Positions 1 to 8,606 of a stretch of 64,000 nt of DNA are shown one piece after another. Position 1 is the first letter of the stretch, and each line of letters opens with the position of its first letter. The stretch is from Alsobacter sp046349155. Its GTDB lineage: Bacteria > Pseudomonadota > Alphaproteobacteria > Rhizobiales > Beijerinckiaceae. The notes beneath the pieces were generated by a model. That model had not been told where the DNA came from. It worked only from the letters and a program-made list of their open reading frames with translations, and made no database searches. A program made the position numbers and the translations under genes. The stretch is taken from contig JAXMCW010000003.1 of NCBI GenBank assembly GCA_046349155.1, forward strand, positions 186,001-250,000. The letters run 5' to 3'.

Positions 1-1
1 C

Positions 2-805
2 TTCACCTTCACGGTCTACGCCCTGATCCTGGTCGGCGGGTTCGTGCGGGCACTCGGCCGCGACTACACGCCGACGCTGGAGCACTACGCCACCGCCTTC
101 CGCGTGGACGCCACGGGCCCGGGCATCCGCTTCGTGGGCAGCGCCTGGGACAGCTTCTTCGCCACGATGCAGGTCGCGGCCGTCGCCGCGATTCCCACGG
201 CGGCCATCGGCCTGCTCACGGCCTGGCTGCTGACCCGCGAGACCTTCACCGGGAAGCGAGCCTTCGAGTTCGGCACGCTGCTCAGCTTCGCCATTCCCGG
301 CACGGTGGTGGGCGTGAGCTACATCCTGGCCTTCAACGTCCCGCCGCTGGAACTCACCGGCACCGGCCTCATCCTGGTGATCTGCTTCGTCTTCCGGAAC
401 ATGCCGGTCGGCGTGCGCGCCGGGGTGGCCGCCCTGAGCCAGATCGACAAGTCGCTCGACGAGGCCTCGCTGACGCTGGGCGCGCGCTCCTGGACGACCG
501 TGCGCAGGATCGTGCTGCCGCTGCTCCGGCCGGCCATCGTGGCCTCGCTGGTCTACGCCTTCGTGCGGGCCATGACGGCCGTGAGCGCGGTGATCTTCCT
601 CGTCTCGGCCAAGTACAACATGGCCACGACCTACATCGTGGGGCGCGTCGAGGCGGGCGAGTTCGGCCTCGCCATCGCCTATTCCTCGGCGCTCATCGTG
701 GTGATGCTCGTCGTCATCCTCGGCATCGAGGCGGCGGTCGGGCAAAGGCGGCTCGGTCGTCGCCTCTCCGGCCCCTACGCCGTCGACACCGCGCCCGCGC
801 CCTGA
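2..805 (+). CDS. ABC transporter permease, iron/polyamine/phosphonate type (5' partial)
   Basis: This is the C-terminal part of an inner-membrane permease; the frame is open from base 2, so the start lies before the window. The visible 267 codons hold several hydrophobic helices and a cytoplasmic loop with the pattern EASLTLGA, the EAA coupling motif of binding-protein-dependent permeases that contacts the ATPase. The tail ends in a basic, proline-rich stretch. It is followed 18 bases later by its ATPase (824-1894), so the two form one operon. FbpB-like Fe(III), PotB/C-like polyamine and 2-aminoethylphosphonate permeases all look like this, and the binding protein that would decide the substrate is outside the window. 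Confidence 0.88.
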   Translation, partial: FTFTVYALILVGGFVRALGRDYTPTLEHYATAFRVDATGPGIRFVGSAWDSFFATMQVAAVAAIPTAAIGLLTAWLLTRETFTGKRAFEFGTLLSFAIPGTVVGVSYILAFNVPPLELTGTGLILVICFVFRNMPVGVRAGVAALSQIDKSLDEASLTLGARSWTTVRRIVLPLLRPAIVASLVYAFVRAMTAVSAVIFLVSAKYNMATTYIVGRVEAGEFGLAIAYSSALIVVMLVVILGIEAAVGQRRLGRRLSGPYAVDTAPAP

Positions 806-823
806 AGCGAGGAAGGCCTTCTC

Positions 824-1894
824 ATGGCGAAAGCTCCCGCATCCGTCACGTTCCAGGGCGTCAGCAAGCGCTATGGCGAGGTGACCGCCGTCGACGACGT
901 CTCCTTCACCATCGAGCCAGGGACGCTCGTCACGCTGCTCGGGCCTTCGGGCTGCGGCAAGACCACGACCCTGCGCCTCATCGCGGGGCTGGAGATGGCG
1001 AGCGAGGGGCGCATCACGATCGGCGGCGAGGACGTGACGCGGCTGTCCGCCGCCGACCGGGACGTCAGCATGGTCTTCCAGTCCTATGCGCTGTTTCCCC
1101 ACATGAGCGTGCTCGACAACGTCGCCTATGGACCGACCGTGCAGGGCGTCCCCCGGCGGCGGGCGCACGACATGGCGGTGGAGAAGCTGAGGCTGGTCGG
1201 CCTCGCGGGTCTCGAAGCGCGCTCGCCCTCCGAGCTCTCGGGCGGCCAGCAGCAGCGCGTCGCGGTGGCGCGCGCGCTCGTCCTGGAGCCGCAGGTCCTG
1301 CTCTTCGACGAGCCGCTCTCCAATCTCGACGCGAAGCTGCGCCGGCGCGTGCGCGAGGAGATCCGCGAGCTGCAGCAGGCGTTGCGCCTCACCGTCGCCT
1401 ACGTGACGCATGACCAGGAGGAGGCGCTCGCCGTGTCCGACCGGATCATCGTAATGTCGAACGCCCGTATCGCTCAGTCCGGCACGCCCCGCGAGCTCTA
1501 CGAGGAGCCGGCAAGCCTCTTCGTCGCCGACTTCATCGGCGACGCCAATATCCTCGACGGCGAACTGGTGGAGGAGCGGGGGGAGCGAGGCCTCCTGCGG
1601 CTGGGGACGCTGCAACTCGACGTCCCTCGCCGGGGCCGGCCGCGCGGGCCCGTGAAGCTCGCCCTGCGTCCCGACGCGGTGACGCTCGCTCCGGCTTCGG
1701 GGCAGGGCGAGGGCTGGACGGGGACCGTCGCCAAGTCCGCCTATCTCGGCCACCGGCGCGAATATACGATCGACACCGCCGCGGGCCCGGTCTTCGTCGT
1801 CGCGGGCGGACGCGCGGAGGATGCGCGCGTCGGGTCGCGCGTGGAACTGCAGGTCGACGAGCGCGGGCTGATCGTGCTTCCGGCCCAGGGGTGA
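824..1894 (+). CDS. ABC transporter ATP-binding protein, FbpC/PotA type
   Basis: This 356-residue cytoplasmic ATPase powers the permease encoded just upstream. It has Walker A (GPSGCGKTT, near residue 42), a perfect signature LSGGQQQR, Walker B LLFDEPLSNLD and the switch histidine in VTHDQEEA. The C-terminal 110 residues form a TOBE-type domain usual for Fe(III), polyamine, sugar and phosphonate importers. The start is an ATG preceded by GAGGAAGG. Length and order fit the family. The substrate cannot be read from this subunit alone. Confidence 0.92.
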   Translation: MAKAPASVTFQGVSKRYGEVTAVDDVSFTIEPGTLVTLLGPSGCGKTTTLRLIAGLEMASEGRITIGGEDVTRLSAADRDVSMVFQSYALFPHMSVLDNVAYGPTVQGVPRRRAHDMAVEKLRLVGLAGLEARSPSELSGGQQQRVAVARALVLEPQVLLFDEPLSNLDAKLRRRVREEIRELQQALRLTVAYVTHDQEEALAVSDRIIVMSNARIAQSGTPRELYEEPASLFVADFIGDANILDGELVEERGERGLLRLGTLQLDVPRRGRPRGPVKLALRPDAVTLAPASGQGEGWTGTVAKSAYLGHRREYTIDTAAGPVFVVAGGRAEDARVGSRVELQVDERGLIVLPAQG

Positions 1895-2069
1895 GCCGGC
1901 GGCGGTCCGGGCCAGGGGACATCGCGGGGCCGGCGCTCTCGCGCCGTGTCGAAAGCGCATAAGCCTGCGTCGCAATCACCCGCGCCCGCGGCGCGCCCCG
2001 GGGCGACGCTTGCGGCGATGGGCCAGGGGACCGTCCGGCCCCGCAACGCGTGACGTGCAGGAGCGGGGC

Positions 2070-3461
2070 ATGTTCCTCAGTGTCTTCGACGTGTTCAAGT
2101 TCGGCATCGGTCCGTCCTCCTCCCACACGATGGGGCCGATGACCGCGGCCGCGGAGTTCCTCGATCTGCTGCGCGCTGAGCCGCGCCGCGGCGAGGCCGC
2201 CTCGCTGATCGTTCGCCTGCACGGCTCGCTGGCCTTCACCGGCAAGGGCCATGCGACCGACCGGGCCGTCGCCCTGGGCCTGCTCGGCTATCGCCCCGCC
2301 GACCTCGACATGGACGAGGCGGAGTGCCGCCTGTCCGCGCTGCGCAGCGGGCACGTGCTGCATTTGCCGGGGCTGCCGCCCCTCGCCTTCGATCCGGCGA
2401 CGTCGATCGTCTTCGACTACGGCCCGCCCCTGCCCGGCCATGCCAACGGCATGGTCGTCGCCGCCTGCGACGACGCGGGCGAGACGGTGCTGTCGGAGAC
2501 CTATTACTCGATCGGCGGCGGCTTCGTCGTCACGCCCGCCGGGCTTGCCGACCATGCGAAGCAGGCGGCCGACGACGCGGCTCCGGCGAACTGGCCCTAT
2601 CCCTTCGAGTCCTCCGCCAGCATGCTGCGGATGGCGGCGCAGAGCGGGCTCTCCATCGCCGCGATGAAACGCGCCAACGAAGAGGTTGCCCGCCCGCCCG
2701 CGGCGGTGGAGGAAGGGCTGGCGCGCCTCTGGCAGGCCATGAACGACTGCATCGAGCGCGGCCTGTCGCTCGACGGGGAACTGCCCGGCGGCCTCAGGGT
2801 GAAGCGCCGGGCCAAGAGCATCCGCGACCAGCTCGAGCGCGAGCGCGGGTCCAACATCGCCCAGCCCCATGTCGCGTCGGACTGGCTCAACGTCTACGCC
2901 ATGGCGGTGAACGAGGAGAACGCCGCGGGGGGCCGTGTCGTCACCGCGCCCACGAACGGCGCCGCGGGCGTCGTGCCGGCGGTGATCCGCTACTACCTCG
3001 ACCATTGCATCGGCGCGGATCCCGCCAGGGTGCCGGACTTCCTGCTCACGGCCGCCGCGATCGGCGGGCTCATCAAGCACAACGCCTCGATCTCCGGCGC
3101 GGAGGTGGGCTGCCAGGGCGAGGTGGGTTCGGCCAGCGCCATGGCCGCGGCCGGGCTCTGCGCCGTTCTGGGCGGCACGCCGGCCCAGGTGGAGAACGCG
3201 GCCGAAATCGCGCTGGAGCACCATCTCGGCATGACCTGCGATCCGGCGGCCGGCCTCGTCCAGGTGCCCTGCATCGAGCGCAACGGCTTCGGCGCCATCA
3301 AGGCCGTGGGCGCGGCCTCCCTGTCGCTGCGCGGCGACGGATCGCACTTCATGCCGCTCGACAATTGCATCGCCGCGATGCGTCAGACCGGCGAGGAGAT
3401 GAACGCGAAGTTCAAGGAAACGAGCCTCGGCGGCCTCGCGGTCAACCTGCCGGAATGCTGA
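2070..3461 (+). CDS. sdaA: L-serine ammonia-lyase (L-serine dehydratase), single-chain 4Fe-4S type
   Basis: The enzyme converts L-serine to pyruvate and ammonia. At 463 residues it is the one-chain form with fused beta and alpha domains. The N-terminal motif GPSSSHTMGP, the segment APTNGAAGVVPAV, and the cysteine-containing motifs GCQGEVGSASAM and MTCDPAAGLVQVPC, which supply 4Fe-4S cluster ligands in this family, are all intact. I start at ATG 2070 because AGGAG lies 7 bases before it and the protein then begins MFLSVFDVFK as homologues do; the longer open frame from 2010 lacks these signals. No partner gene is adjacent. Confidence 0.95.
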   Translation: MFLSVFDVFKFGIGPSSSHTMGPMTAAAEFLDLLRAEPRRGEAASLIVRLHGSLAFTGKGHATDRAVALGLLGYRPADLDMDEAECRLSALRSGHVLHLPGLPPLAFDPATSIVFDYGPPLPGHANGMVVAACDDAGETVLSETYYSIGGGFVVTPAGLADHAKQAADDAAPANWPYPFESSASMLRMAAQSGLSIAAMKRANEEVARPPAAVEEGLARLWQAMNDCIERGLSLDGELPGGLRVKRRAKSIRDQLERERGSNIAQPHVASDWLNVYAMAVNEENAAGGRVVTAPTNGAAGVVPAVIRYYLDHCIGADPARVPDFLLTAAAIGGLIKHNASISGAEVGCQGEVGSASAMAAAGLCAVLGGTPAQVENAAEIALEHHLGMTCDPAAGLVQVPCIERNGFGAIKAVGAASLSLRGDGSHFMPLDNCIAAMRQTGEEMNAKFKETSLGGLAVNLPEC

Positions 3462-3491
3462 GCACCCTCTCCCCCGGGCTGCTGCGCCGGC

Positions 3492-3509
3492 GTTATGTAT
3501 AGGCATAAC
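3492..3509. promoter_or_regulatory. Perfect inverted repeat (candidate operator)
   Basis: GTTATG and CATAAC arms flank a six-base TATAGG centre. The repeat lies between the serine dehydratase stop and the small CDS at 3624, in the only AT-rich patch of this gap. Arm and spacer lengths suit a dimeric repressor, but no regulator can be assigned. Confidence 0.3.
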
Positions 3510-3623
3510 TTAAACGGCAGATGAACGGAACGCTCAAGCCGCGTTCAGGCTGGGAGTGGCACAGGAGCGCCCGAAGGAGACGACGGCGCATCCCTTGAGC
3601 GCGACGGTCTCACGGAGAGATCG

Positions 3624-3854
3624 ATGCGCATCTTGTCCTGGGCAGCCTGGCGCTGCCTCGCCGCCTTGCTGTTCGCCCAGTCCTGGTCCGTCGCAGCGGA
3701 GGAGCCGCCGGTCGCTGACGACGGATTCTGGTCGCTGTTCTCGGCGGTGCCGGGCTGGGCCTGGCTCGTGGCCGGCTTCGCGGCCTCGCTGGGCGTCTTC
3801 GTCGCCACCGCGCTTGCCGCCCTCGAGAGCGGCGACAGCTATCCGGAGGAGTGA
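3624..3854 (+). CDS. Small secreted or membrane-anchored hypothetical protein
   Basis: This 76-residue protein has an N-terminal signal-like segment (residues 1-25, ending SVAAEE) and a second hydrophobic helix at about residues 40-66 (WAWLVAGFAASLGVFVATAL), then an acidic tail. GGAGAGA sits 3 bases before the ATG. I do not recognise a family. It stands alone on the plus strand, convergent with the sulfatase gene, and a short hairpin follows its stop. A cleavable or uncleaved N-terminal anchor is equally possible. Confidence 0.55.
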   Translation: MRILSWAAWRCLAALLFAQSWSVAAEEPPVADDGFWSLFSAVPGWAWLVAGFAASLGVFVATALAALESGDSYPEE

Positions 3855-3878
3855 CCCGTGCAGCCCGGCCGCACGGGT
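3854..3878. terminator. Hairpin between convergent genes (possible bidirectional terminator)
   Basis: ACCCGTGC and GCACGGGT form a perfect 8 bp stem with a 9-base loop, right after the stop of the small CDS and just before the 3' end of the convergent sulfatase gene. There is no T-tract, so termination is inferred from position and stem strength only. Confidence 0.45.
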
Positions 3879-3885
3879 CGCCGGG

Positions 3886-5307
3886 TCAGTCGCCCTGCTC
3901 GAAGAAGCCGGGCTCGTTCGGGAAGACGGGCGGGCCCGCATGCCGGCCGAGATAGGCCTTCATGGTGGCCTGCATGAACATCGACTTGGCCATGCCCTCG
4001 GCGAGGCCCTGGATGCGACCTTGCAGCTCCTTCACCTTGTCGGGATTCTGCGCCGCCAGGTTCGTCTTCTCCGAGGGGTCCTGCGGGATGTTGTAGAGCT
4101 CCAGCGCGGAGGGCAGCGGCGTGCGCCACAGCAGCTTCCAGTCCCCATCGCGCACCGCGCCGCGGAACATCTCGACATTGTAGACGACCTCGCTGCGCGG
4201 CGAGGGGGCCTTGGCGCTGAGCGTCGGCCAGACGTCCTTTCCGTCGAGCAGCTTGCCGCCTGCGAGGCTGGCGCCGGCAAGCCCTGCGAGCGTGGGCAGC
4301 ATGTCCACCACGTGCAGCATGCCGTCGACCTTGCCGGGCTGGATGCGGCCGGGCCAGTTCGCCAGGGCCACGGCCCGCGTGCCGCCCTCGTAGAGCGAGC
4401 CCTTGCCGTCGCGGAACGGCCCGTTGCTGGCCGGCAGTTCGCCCTTCGTCTCGATTTCACCCGCGAAGGCGGCGGTGCGCACCCCGCCATTGTCGCTGTG
4501 GAACACGACGAGCGTGTTGTCCCGCATGCCCTTGCGCTCGAGCGCGGCGAGGACCGCGGCGATCTGCTCGTCCATGACGGAGACCATCGCGGCATAGGTG
4601 CGGCGGTTCTTGTCTGCGATGCCAGGATACTTGTCGATCGCCTCCTGCGGCGCCTGGAACGGCGTGTGTGGCGCGGTGAAGGCCAGGTACATGAAGAGCG
4701 GCTTCGACGTGTCCTGCGCCTCAATGCGGCGTACGGCGTCCTGCCCGACCAAGGTCGTCACGTAGCCCTTCTCGTCGAGCTTCTTGCCGTTGCGGTACCA
4801 GTCGGTGATGCCGTGCACCTTGTGGGTCCAGTAGTCGATCTCGCCGATCAGCGCGCCATACTGGTAGTCGAAGCCGCGCTGGTTGGGCCAGTACTTGCGA
4901 TCCGCATGGCCGAGGTGCCACTTCCCGACAATGGCGGTGTCGTAGCCGGCCGATTTCAGTACCTGCGGCAGGAGGCGCTCGTCCGTGGGCAGGCCATAGG
5001 TCTGCTCGGGCAGGATCACGAAGCTCTGAAGCCCATAGCGCAGAGGATAGCGCCCGGTCATCAGCGCGGCGCGCGTGGGAGTGCACATGGGCTGGACGTA
5101 GAATTGCTCCAGCTGCGCGCCGTCCTGGGCCAGCTTGTCGATCGTCGGCGTCCGGATGTCCGAGCCGTGGAATCCCACGTCCCCCCAACCGAGGTCGTCG
5201 GCGACGATATAGAGAATGTTGGGCTTGGTCGTTGAGCCCTGGGCGAGGGCCGCGCCGCAGGAGAGGCCGAAGGCCACGGCCGCTGCGGCGAAAAGTCGTC
5301 CGATCAC
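3886..5307 (-). CDS. Arylsulfatase (type I sulfatase), exported
   Basis: This protein of about 473 residues hydrolyses a sulfate ester in the periplasm. It has a signal peptide (residues 1-22, ending GAALAQG), the metal-binding start VADDLGWGDVG (Asp37, Asp38) and the sulfatase signature CTPTR with Cys75, the residue that family enzymes convert to formylglycine. SDNGG and the later GPFRDGKG region are also typical of the family. I start at GTG 5307 because GGAG lies 9 bases upstream and a good signal peptide follows; no ATG fits. The substrate is not predictable. No formylglycine-generating enzyme is encoded nearby. Confidence 0.93.
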   Translation of the reverse strand: MIGRLFAAAAVAFGLSCGAALAQGSTTKPNILYIVADDLGWGDVGFHGSDIRTPTIDKLAQDGAQLEQFYVQPMCTPTRAALMTGRYPLRYGLQSFVILPEQTYGLPTDERLLPQVLKSAGYDTAIVGKWHLGHADRKYWPNQRGFDYQYGALIGEIDYWTHKVHGITDWYRNGKKLDEKGYVTTLVGQDAVRRIEAQDTSKPLFMYLAFTAPHTPFQAPQEAIDKYPGIADKNRRTYAAMVSVMDEQIAAVLAALERKGMRDNTLVVFHSDNGGVRTAAFAGEIETKGELPASNGPFRDGKGSLYEGGTRAVALANWPGRIQPGKVDGMLHVVDMLPTLAGLAGASLAGGKLLDGKDVWPTLSAKAPSPRSEVVYNVEMFRGAVRDGDWKLLWRTPLPSALELYNIPQDPSEKTNLAAQNPDKVKELQGRIQGLAEGMAKSMFMQATMKAYLGRHAGPPVFPNEPGFFEQGD

Positions 5308-5402
5308 GCTGTCGCACTCCGATTCGCGAAGGCGACACTTTAGCGTTTTCGACTGCTGCGTCTTACCAATAAACGCCAGCTCCCCGGGGACGTAGGACCG
5401 TG

Positions 5403-7673
5403 CTACGACGCCCGGCGCAGCGGGCTCGACGAGGCCCGGGCCACGTCCCCGCGGCCGTGCCCCGACTGGCGCGTGCGGAAGGTGGCTGCGATCGCGTTGA
5501 GCCGCTCGATCTGGCCCGCGAGGCTGGTCGCCGCGGCGACGCTCTCCTCCGCGAGGGCGGCATTCTGCTGGGTCATGTGGTCCATGTGGGCCACCGCCTG
5601 GCTCATTTCGTCGATGCCGTTGGCCTGCTCGCCCGTGGCGCTCGAGATGTCGCCGACCATGCCGGAGACGCGCTCCGAGGCGTCGACGATGCGGCCGAGC
5701 ACGTCGCCCGCCTCGCGCACCAGCTTGACGCCGCCCGCCACCTCCTGGTCGGAGGCGCTGATCAGCGCCGTGATGTCCTTGGCGGCGTCCGACGAGCGCT
5801 GCGCCAGCGTCCGCACCTCCGACGCCACGACGGCGAAGCCCTTGCCGGCCTCGCCGGCGCGGGCCGCCTCGACGGCCGCGTTCAGCGCCAAGAGGTTCGT
5901 CTGGAAGGCGATCTCGTCGATGACGCCCGTGATGTCGGAGATCTTCCGGCTCGCCTGCTCGATGCGGGCCATGGCCTCCACGGCGTTGGAGACGATCGAG
6001 CCGCCTGTCCGCGCCACGCCGGACGCCTCGCGCGCCAGGGTCACCGCATCGCGCGAAGCATGGGCCGTCGCCTTCACGGAGGCCGCGAGTTGCTCGGTCG
6101 TGGCGGCCGTCTCCTCGAGCGAGGAGGCCTGGTCCTCGGTGCGCCGGGACAGGTCGCCCGCCCCGCCCTCGATCTCCGCGGCCGCCGCCGCCACTTCGGC
6201 CGCCGTGGATTGAAGCGTCGCCACCGTCTCGGCCAGGTGTTCCGTCGTCTCGCGGATGCCGTCCTGCAACTCGCCGAACACGCCGTCGTAGCGCCTCGCC
6301 ATCTCGTGCGTGAGGTCGCCCTGGGCCACGGCGCGCAGGGCGCGGTTGACGTCGCTCATCGCCGTTTCGACGGTCGCCGACAGCGTGTTCAGCCCCTCGG
6401 CGATGTCCTTCACGAAACCCGTCTTGTCGTCGACCGAGAGCCGCCGGCTGAAATCGCCGAGGGCTGCGGCACCCACGACGCTCGCCACCGCGTCCTGCGC
6501 GGCGAGCTCCTCCGTCACGTTGCGCCAGATCAGCGTGTGCCCGACCCTTTCGCCGTCGGCGTCGTAGATATAGGTCATGTCGACGTTGATCACGAGGCCG
6601 CCGACGGTATAGCGCACGCGCCGCTTCCTGCCGTCGTCGAGCAGCACGTCGCGCTTCAGCGCAGGGTTCGTGCGGTAGTAGTCGATGTGCTGACCAACCA
6701 TCTGGTCGATCGAGAAGTCGATCTTCTGCTCGCGGAAGATCGGCTCCAGCCGCATCAGGAGCTGCACGAGCGTGGCGCTGACATAGACCATCCGCTCGTC
6801 GGGGTCGGTGATCATCAGCATGCTGTCGGAGCCGTCGAGGGCGGCGACCACCAGCTTGTTGTCGCGGCCCAGGCTGCTGATGCGCTCGACGGAGCGCGCG
6901 ACGTCGCCGATCTCGTCGGTCCGGGTCAGGCCGGGGATCGCCACGTCGGCGACGCCGTCCTTGATAAGGCCGATGGCCACGGCCATGCGGCGGACGGGAC
7001 CCACGAATTGCTGGGTGAGCCAACCATAGCCGGCCAGGATGATCAGGACCAGGACGGTCGCTCCGACGATCGAGGCGAGGAGCGCCTGTTGCCGGACAGC
7101 CTGGCCCTGCTGCTCGATCGACTGGCCGTTCGCCTCGATCTCGTCACCCAGGGCGTCAAGCGCCTTCTCCAGCGCCGAAAAGCGCTCGTCGAAGTCCGGA
7201 AGCTGCGCCTCGGCGCCGGGAAGATCGGCATAGGCGGTCGCGATCAGGGTCCGCGCGGCGGCGATGTAGGCCTCCAGCGGCGGCCTCGTCGTTTCGATGG
7301 AGGCCCCGACGGCGTCTCCCCTGGAGAGCGTCGAGATCGTCTGGATCGAGGTCTGGAAGGACTGGACGGTCTGCTCCAGGTCCTTCAGCGTCTCGTCGCG
7401 GTGCGGGGTCTTGCTGCGCGCGTCGTGCAGGGCGAAGTAGACCTGCGCCCTCAGCCCGTCATGGTACATGTCGCCCAGCGTGTGCTGTCGCAGGATGGTC
7501 GCGCTCTTGCGAAGGTCGTCCAGGGCGGCACCCAGCTTGGCCGAGGCCACGGCGACGATGGCCCCGACGACGCAGGCCAGCAGTCCGGCTGCCATGAAGG
7601 CCGCGCCGAACTTCGTGTTGAGCGATTGAAGACGCATGCGAGCCCCCGACCCGATCGACGAGATGGTCGCCAT
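5403..7673 (-). CDS. Methyl-accepting chemotaxis protein with HAMP and PAS-like region
   Basis: This chemoreceptor of up to 756 residues has TM1 (about 24-46), a periplasmic four-helix-type sensor region, TM2 (about 199-219), HAMP (about 220-272) and a PAS-like segment (about 285-400). A second HAMP-like helical region and the signalling hairpin follow, with the conserved tip IDEIAFQTNLLALNAAVEAA that binds CheA and CheW. There is no C-terminal CheR/CheB pentapeptide. The start is uncertain: ATG 7673 or ATG 7637 (MRLQSLNTKF), neither with a strong ribosome site. It shares the signalling domain with the receptor at 60160-63030. No cheA or cheY is nearby, so it feeds a pathway encoded elsewhere. 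Confidence 0.93.
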   Translation of the reverse strand: MATISSIGSGARMRLQSLNTKFGAAFMAAGLLACVVGAIVAVASAKLGAALDDLRKSATILRQHTLGDMYHDGLRAQVYFALHDARSKTPHRDETLKDLEQTVQSFQTSIQTISTLSRGDAVGASIETTRPPLEAYIAAARTLIATAYADLPGAEAQLPDFDERFSALEKALDALGDEIEANGQSIEQQGQAVRQQALLASIVGATVLVLIILAGYGWLTQQFVGPVRRMAVAIGLIKDGVADVAIPGLTRTDEIGDVARSVERISSLGRDNKLVVAALDGSDSMLMITDPDERMVYVSATLVQLLMRLEPIFREQKIDFSIDQMVGQHIDYYRTNPALKRDVLLDDGRKRRVRYTVGGLVINVDMTYIYDADGERVGHTLIWRNVTEELAAQDAVASVVGAAALGDFSRRLSVDDKTGFVKDIAEGLNTLSATVETAMSDVNRALRAVAQGDLTHEMARRYDGVFGELQDGIRETTEHLAETVATLQSTAAEVAAAAAEIEGGAGDLSRRTEDQASSLEETAATTEQLAASVKATAHASRDAVTLAREASGVARTGGSIVSNAVEAMARIEQASRKISDITGVIDEIAFQTNLLALNAAVEAARAGEAGKGFAVVASEVRTLAQRSSDAAKDITALISASDQEVAGGVKLVREAGDVLGRIVDASERVSGMVGDISSATGEQANGIDEMSQAVAHMDHMTQQNAALAEESVAAATSLAGQIERLNAIAATFRTRQSGHGRGDVARASSSPLRRAS

Positions 7674-7737
7674 GCTGCGCCAGCCGCATTTCGTCCTGGT
7701 TAAATAACAGGTGAACTCGGGCTAAAGGCGCGGCTTT

Positions 7738-7788
7738 TTTTAAGTCGTGGATACAGAATTTTCATGCACAGGATTGAACGACTTAAAA
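7738..7788. repeat. 11-bp perfect inverted repeat overlapping the Crp gene stop codon
   Basis: TTTTAAGTCGT (7738-7748) and ACGACTTAAAA (7778-7788) are perfect complements separated by 29 bases. The right arm contains the stop codon of the Crp/Fnr gene; a run of seven T (7735-7741) overlaps the left arm. In the Crp transcript the stem would be followed by A residues rather than U, so it is not a standard terminator for that gene. Confidence 0.5.
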
Positions 7789-8472
7789 CAGCAGGTGCGG
7801 CGTCGGATTGGCCAGCTCCGCCAGCGTCCTGACACTCTGGACCCGGATCGTCCGGTCCTGGAACTGCACGCCGTGCTTGCGCAGGGCGTCGATCTCACGA
7901 CCCAGCGTCGTCAGCGACATGCCGAGGCTGGAAGCCAGCATGCGCTTGGGGACCATCAGCCGCAGGGTCTGGGAGTCCTCCCCGCCGGCGGCCTGCCGCC
8001 AGATCCAGTTGGCGAGACGCTCCAGTGGCGCGCGCAACTGCTGGTCGTGCAACTCCATCGTGAGATGGCGGTTCACCTTGGCCGCGTGGGCCAGGAACGC
8101 CCGGGTCACTTCGGGATTGCGCTGGATGAGGTCCCGCAGGAAGGCGACGGGGATCATCAGGATGCGGCAGCGCTGCAGGGTTCGCGCCGTGTAGGAGCTC
8201 GTCCCGCTGTCGACGCAGGACTCGAGCGGAAAGACGGCGCCCGCCCCCTTCACCATCATCGTGTAGCAGCGGTCGCTCAAGGAGGCGCCCAGCTCGACCT
8301 CGCCGGCCAGGAGCACCAGCACAAAGGACACCTCGTGGCCTTCGTTGAAGAGGGTGGTCTCGGGCGGGAAGGCCTGGATATAGGAACAGCGAAGCAGGCG
8401 GCCCCGGTCCTCGTCAGTCAGGGACTGCAGGACAGGCACGTCGCGAAACAGCGCTTCCACATCGTCCGACAT
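7783..8472 (-). CDS. Crp/Fnr family transcriptional regulator
   Basis: This 229-residue cytoplasmic regulator has an N-terminal cyclic-nucleotide-binding-type beta roll (about 15-130), a dimerisation helix (about 125-150) and a C-terminal winged helix with the recognition-helix region LGMSLTTLGREIDAL. The N-terminal cysteine cluster used by FNR to hold an iron-sulfur cluster is absent, so direct oxygen sensing of the FNR kind is unlikely. It is transcribed toward the chemoreceptor but 110 bases separate them, so co-transcription is uncertain. Its effector is unknown. Confidence 0.9.
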   Translation of the reverse strand: MSDDVEALFRDVPVLQSLTDEDRGRLLRCSYIQAFPPETTLFNEGHEVSFVLVLLAGEVELGASLSDRCYTMMVKGAGAVFPLESCVDSGTSSYTARTLQRCRILMIPVAFLRDLIQRNPEVTRAFLAHAAKVNRHLTMELHDQQLRAPLERLANWIWRQAAGGEDSQTLRLMVPKRMLASSLGMSLTTLGREIDALRKHGVQFQDRTIRVQSVRTLAELANPTPHLLF

Positions 8473-8606
8473 GTCGGAATCCGGCCAGAAACAGACGTTA
8501 ACTCCACATCAGATTGTTGTCACTAGCCACGATTTCGAACGACGCGCGACTCATGCTCGTCCTGCGAGCGTCCGGAGGGGAACCCGTCAAACGGGAACCG
8601 GCCATA

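Noticed and set aside
1533..3506. Long open frame on the minus strand opposite the serine dehydratase gene
   Set aside because: It is arginine/glycine/histidine-rich, lacks any domain pattern and lies antisense to a clear enzyme; in GC-rich DNA such open frames are expected by codon bias.
4967..5300. Possibility that the sulfatase and chemoreceptor frames are one protein, since the frame is open from 7023 to 3886
   Set aside because: The upstream part is only the antisense-free shadow of the chemoreceptor in another frame; a signal peptide and GTG with GGAG mark the sulfatase start at 5307.
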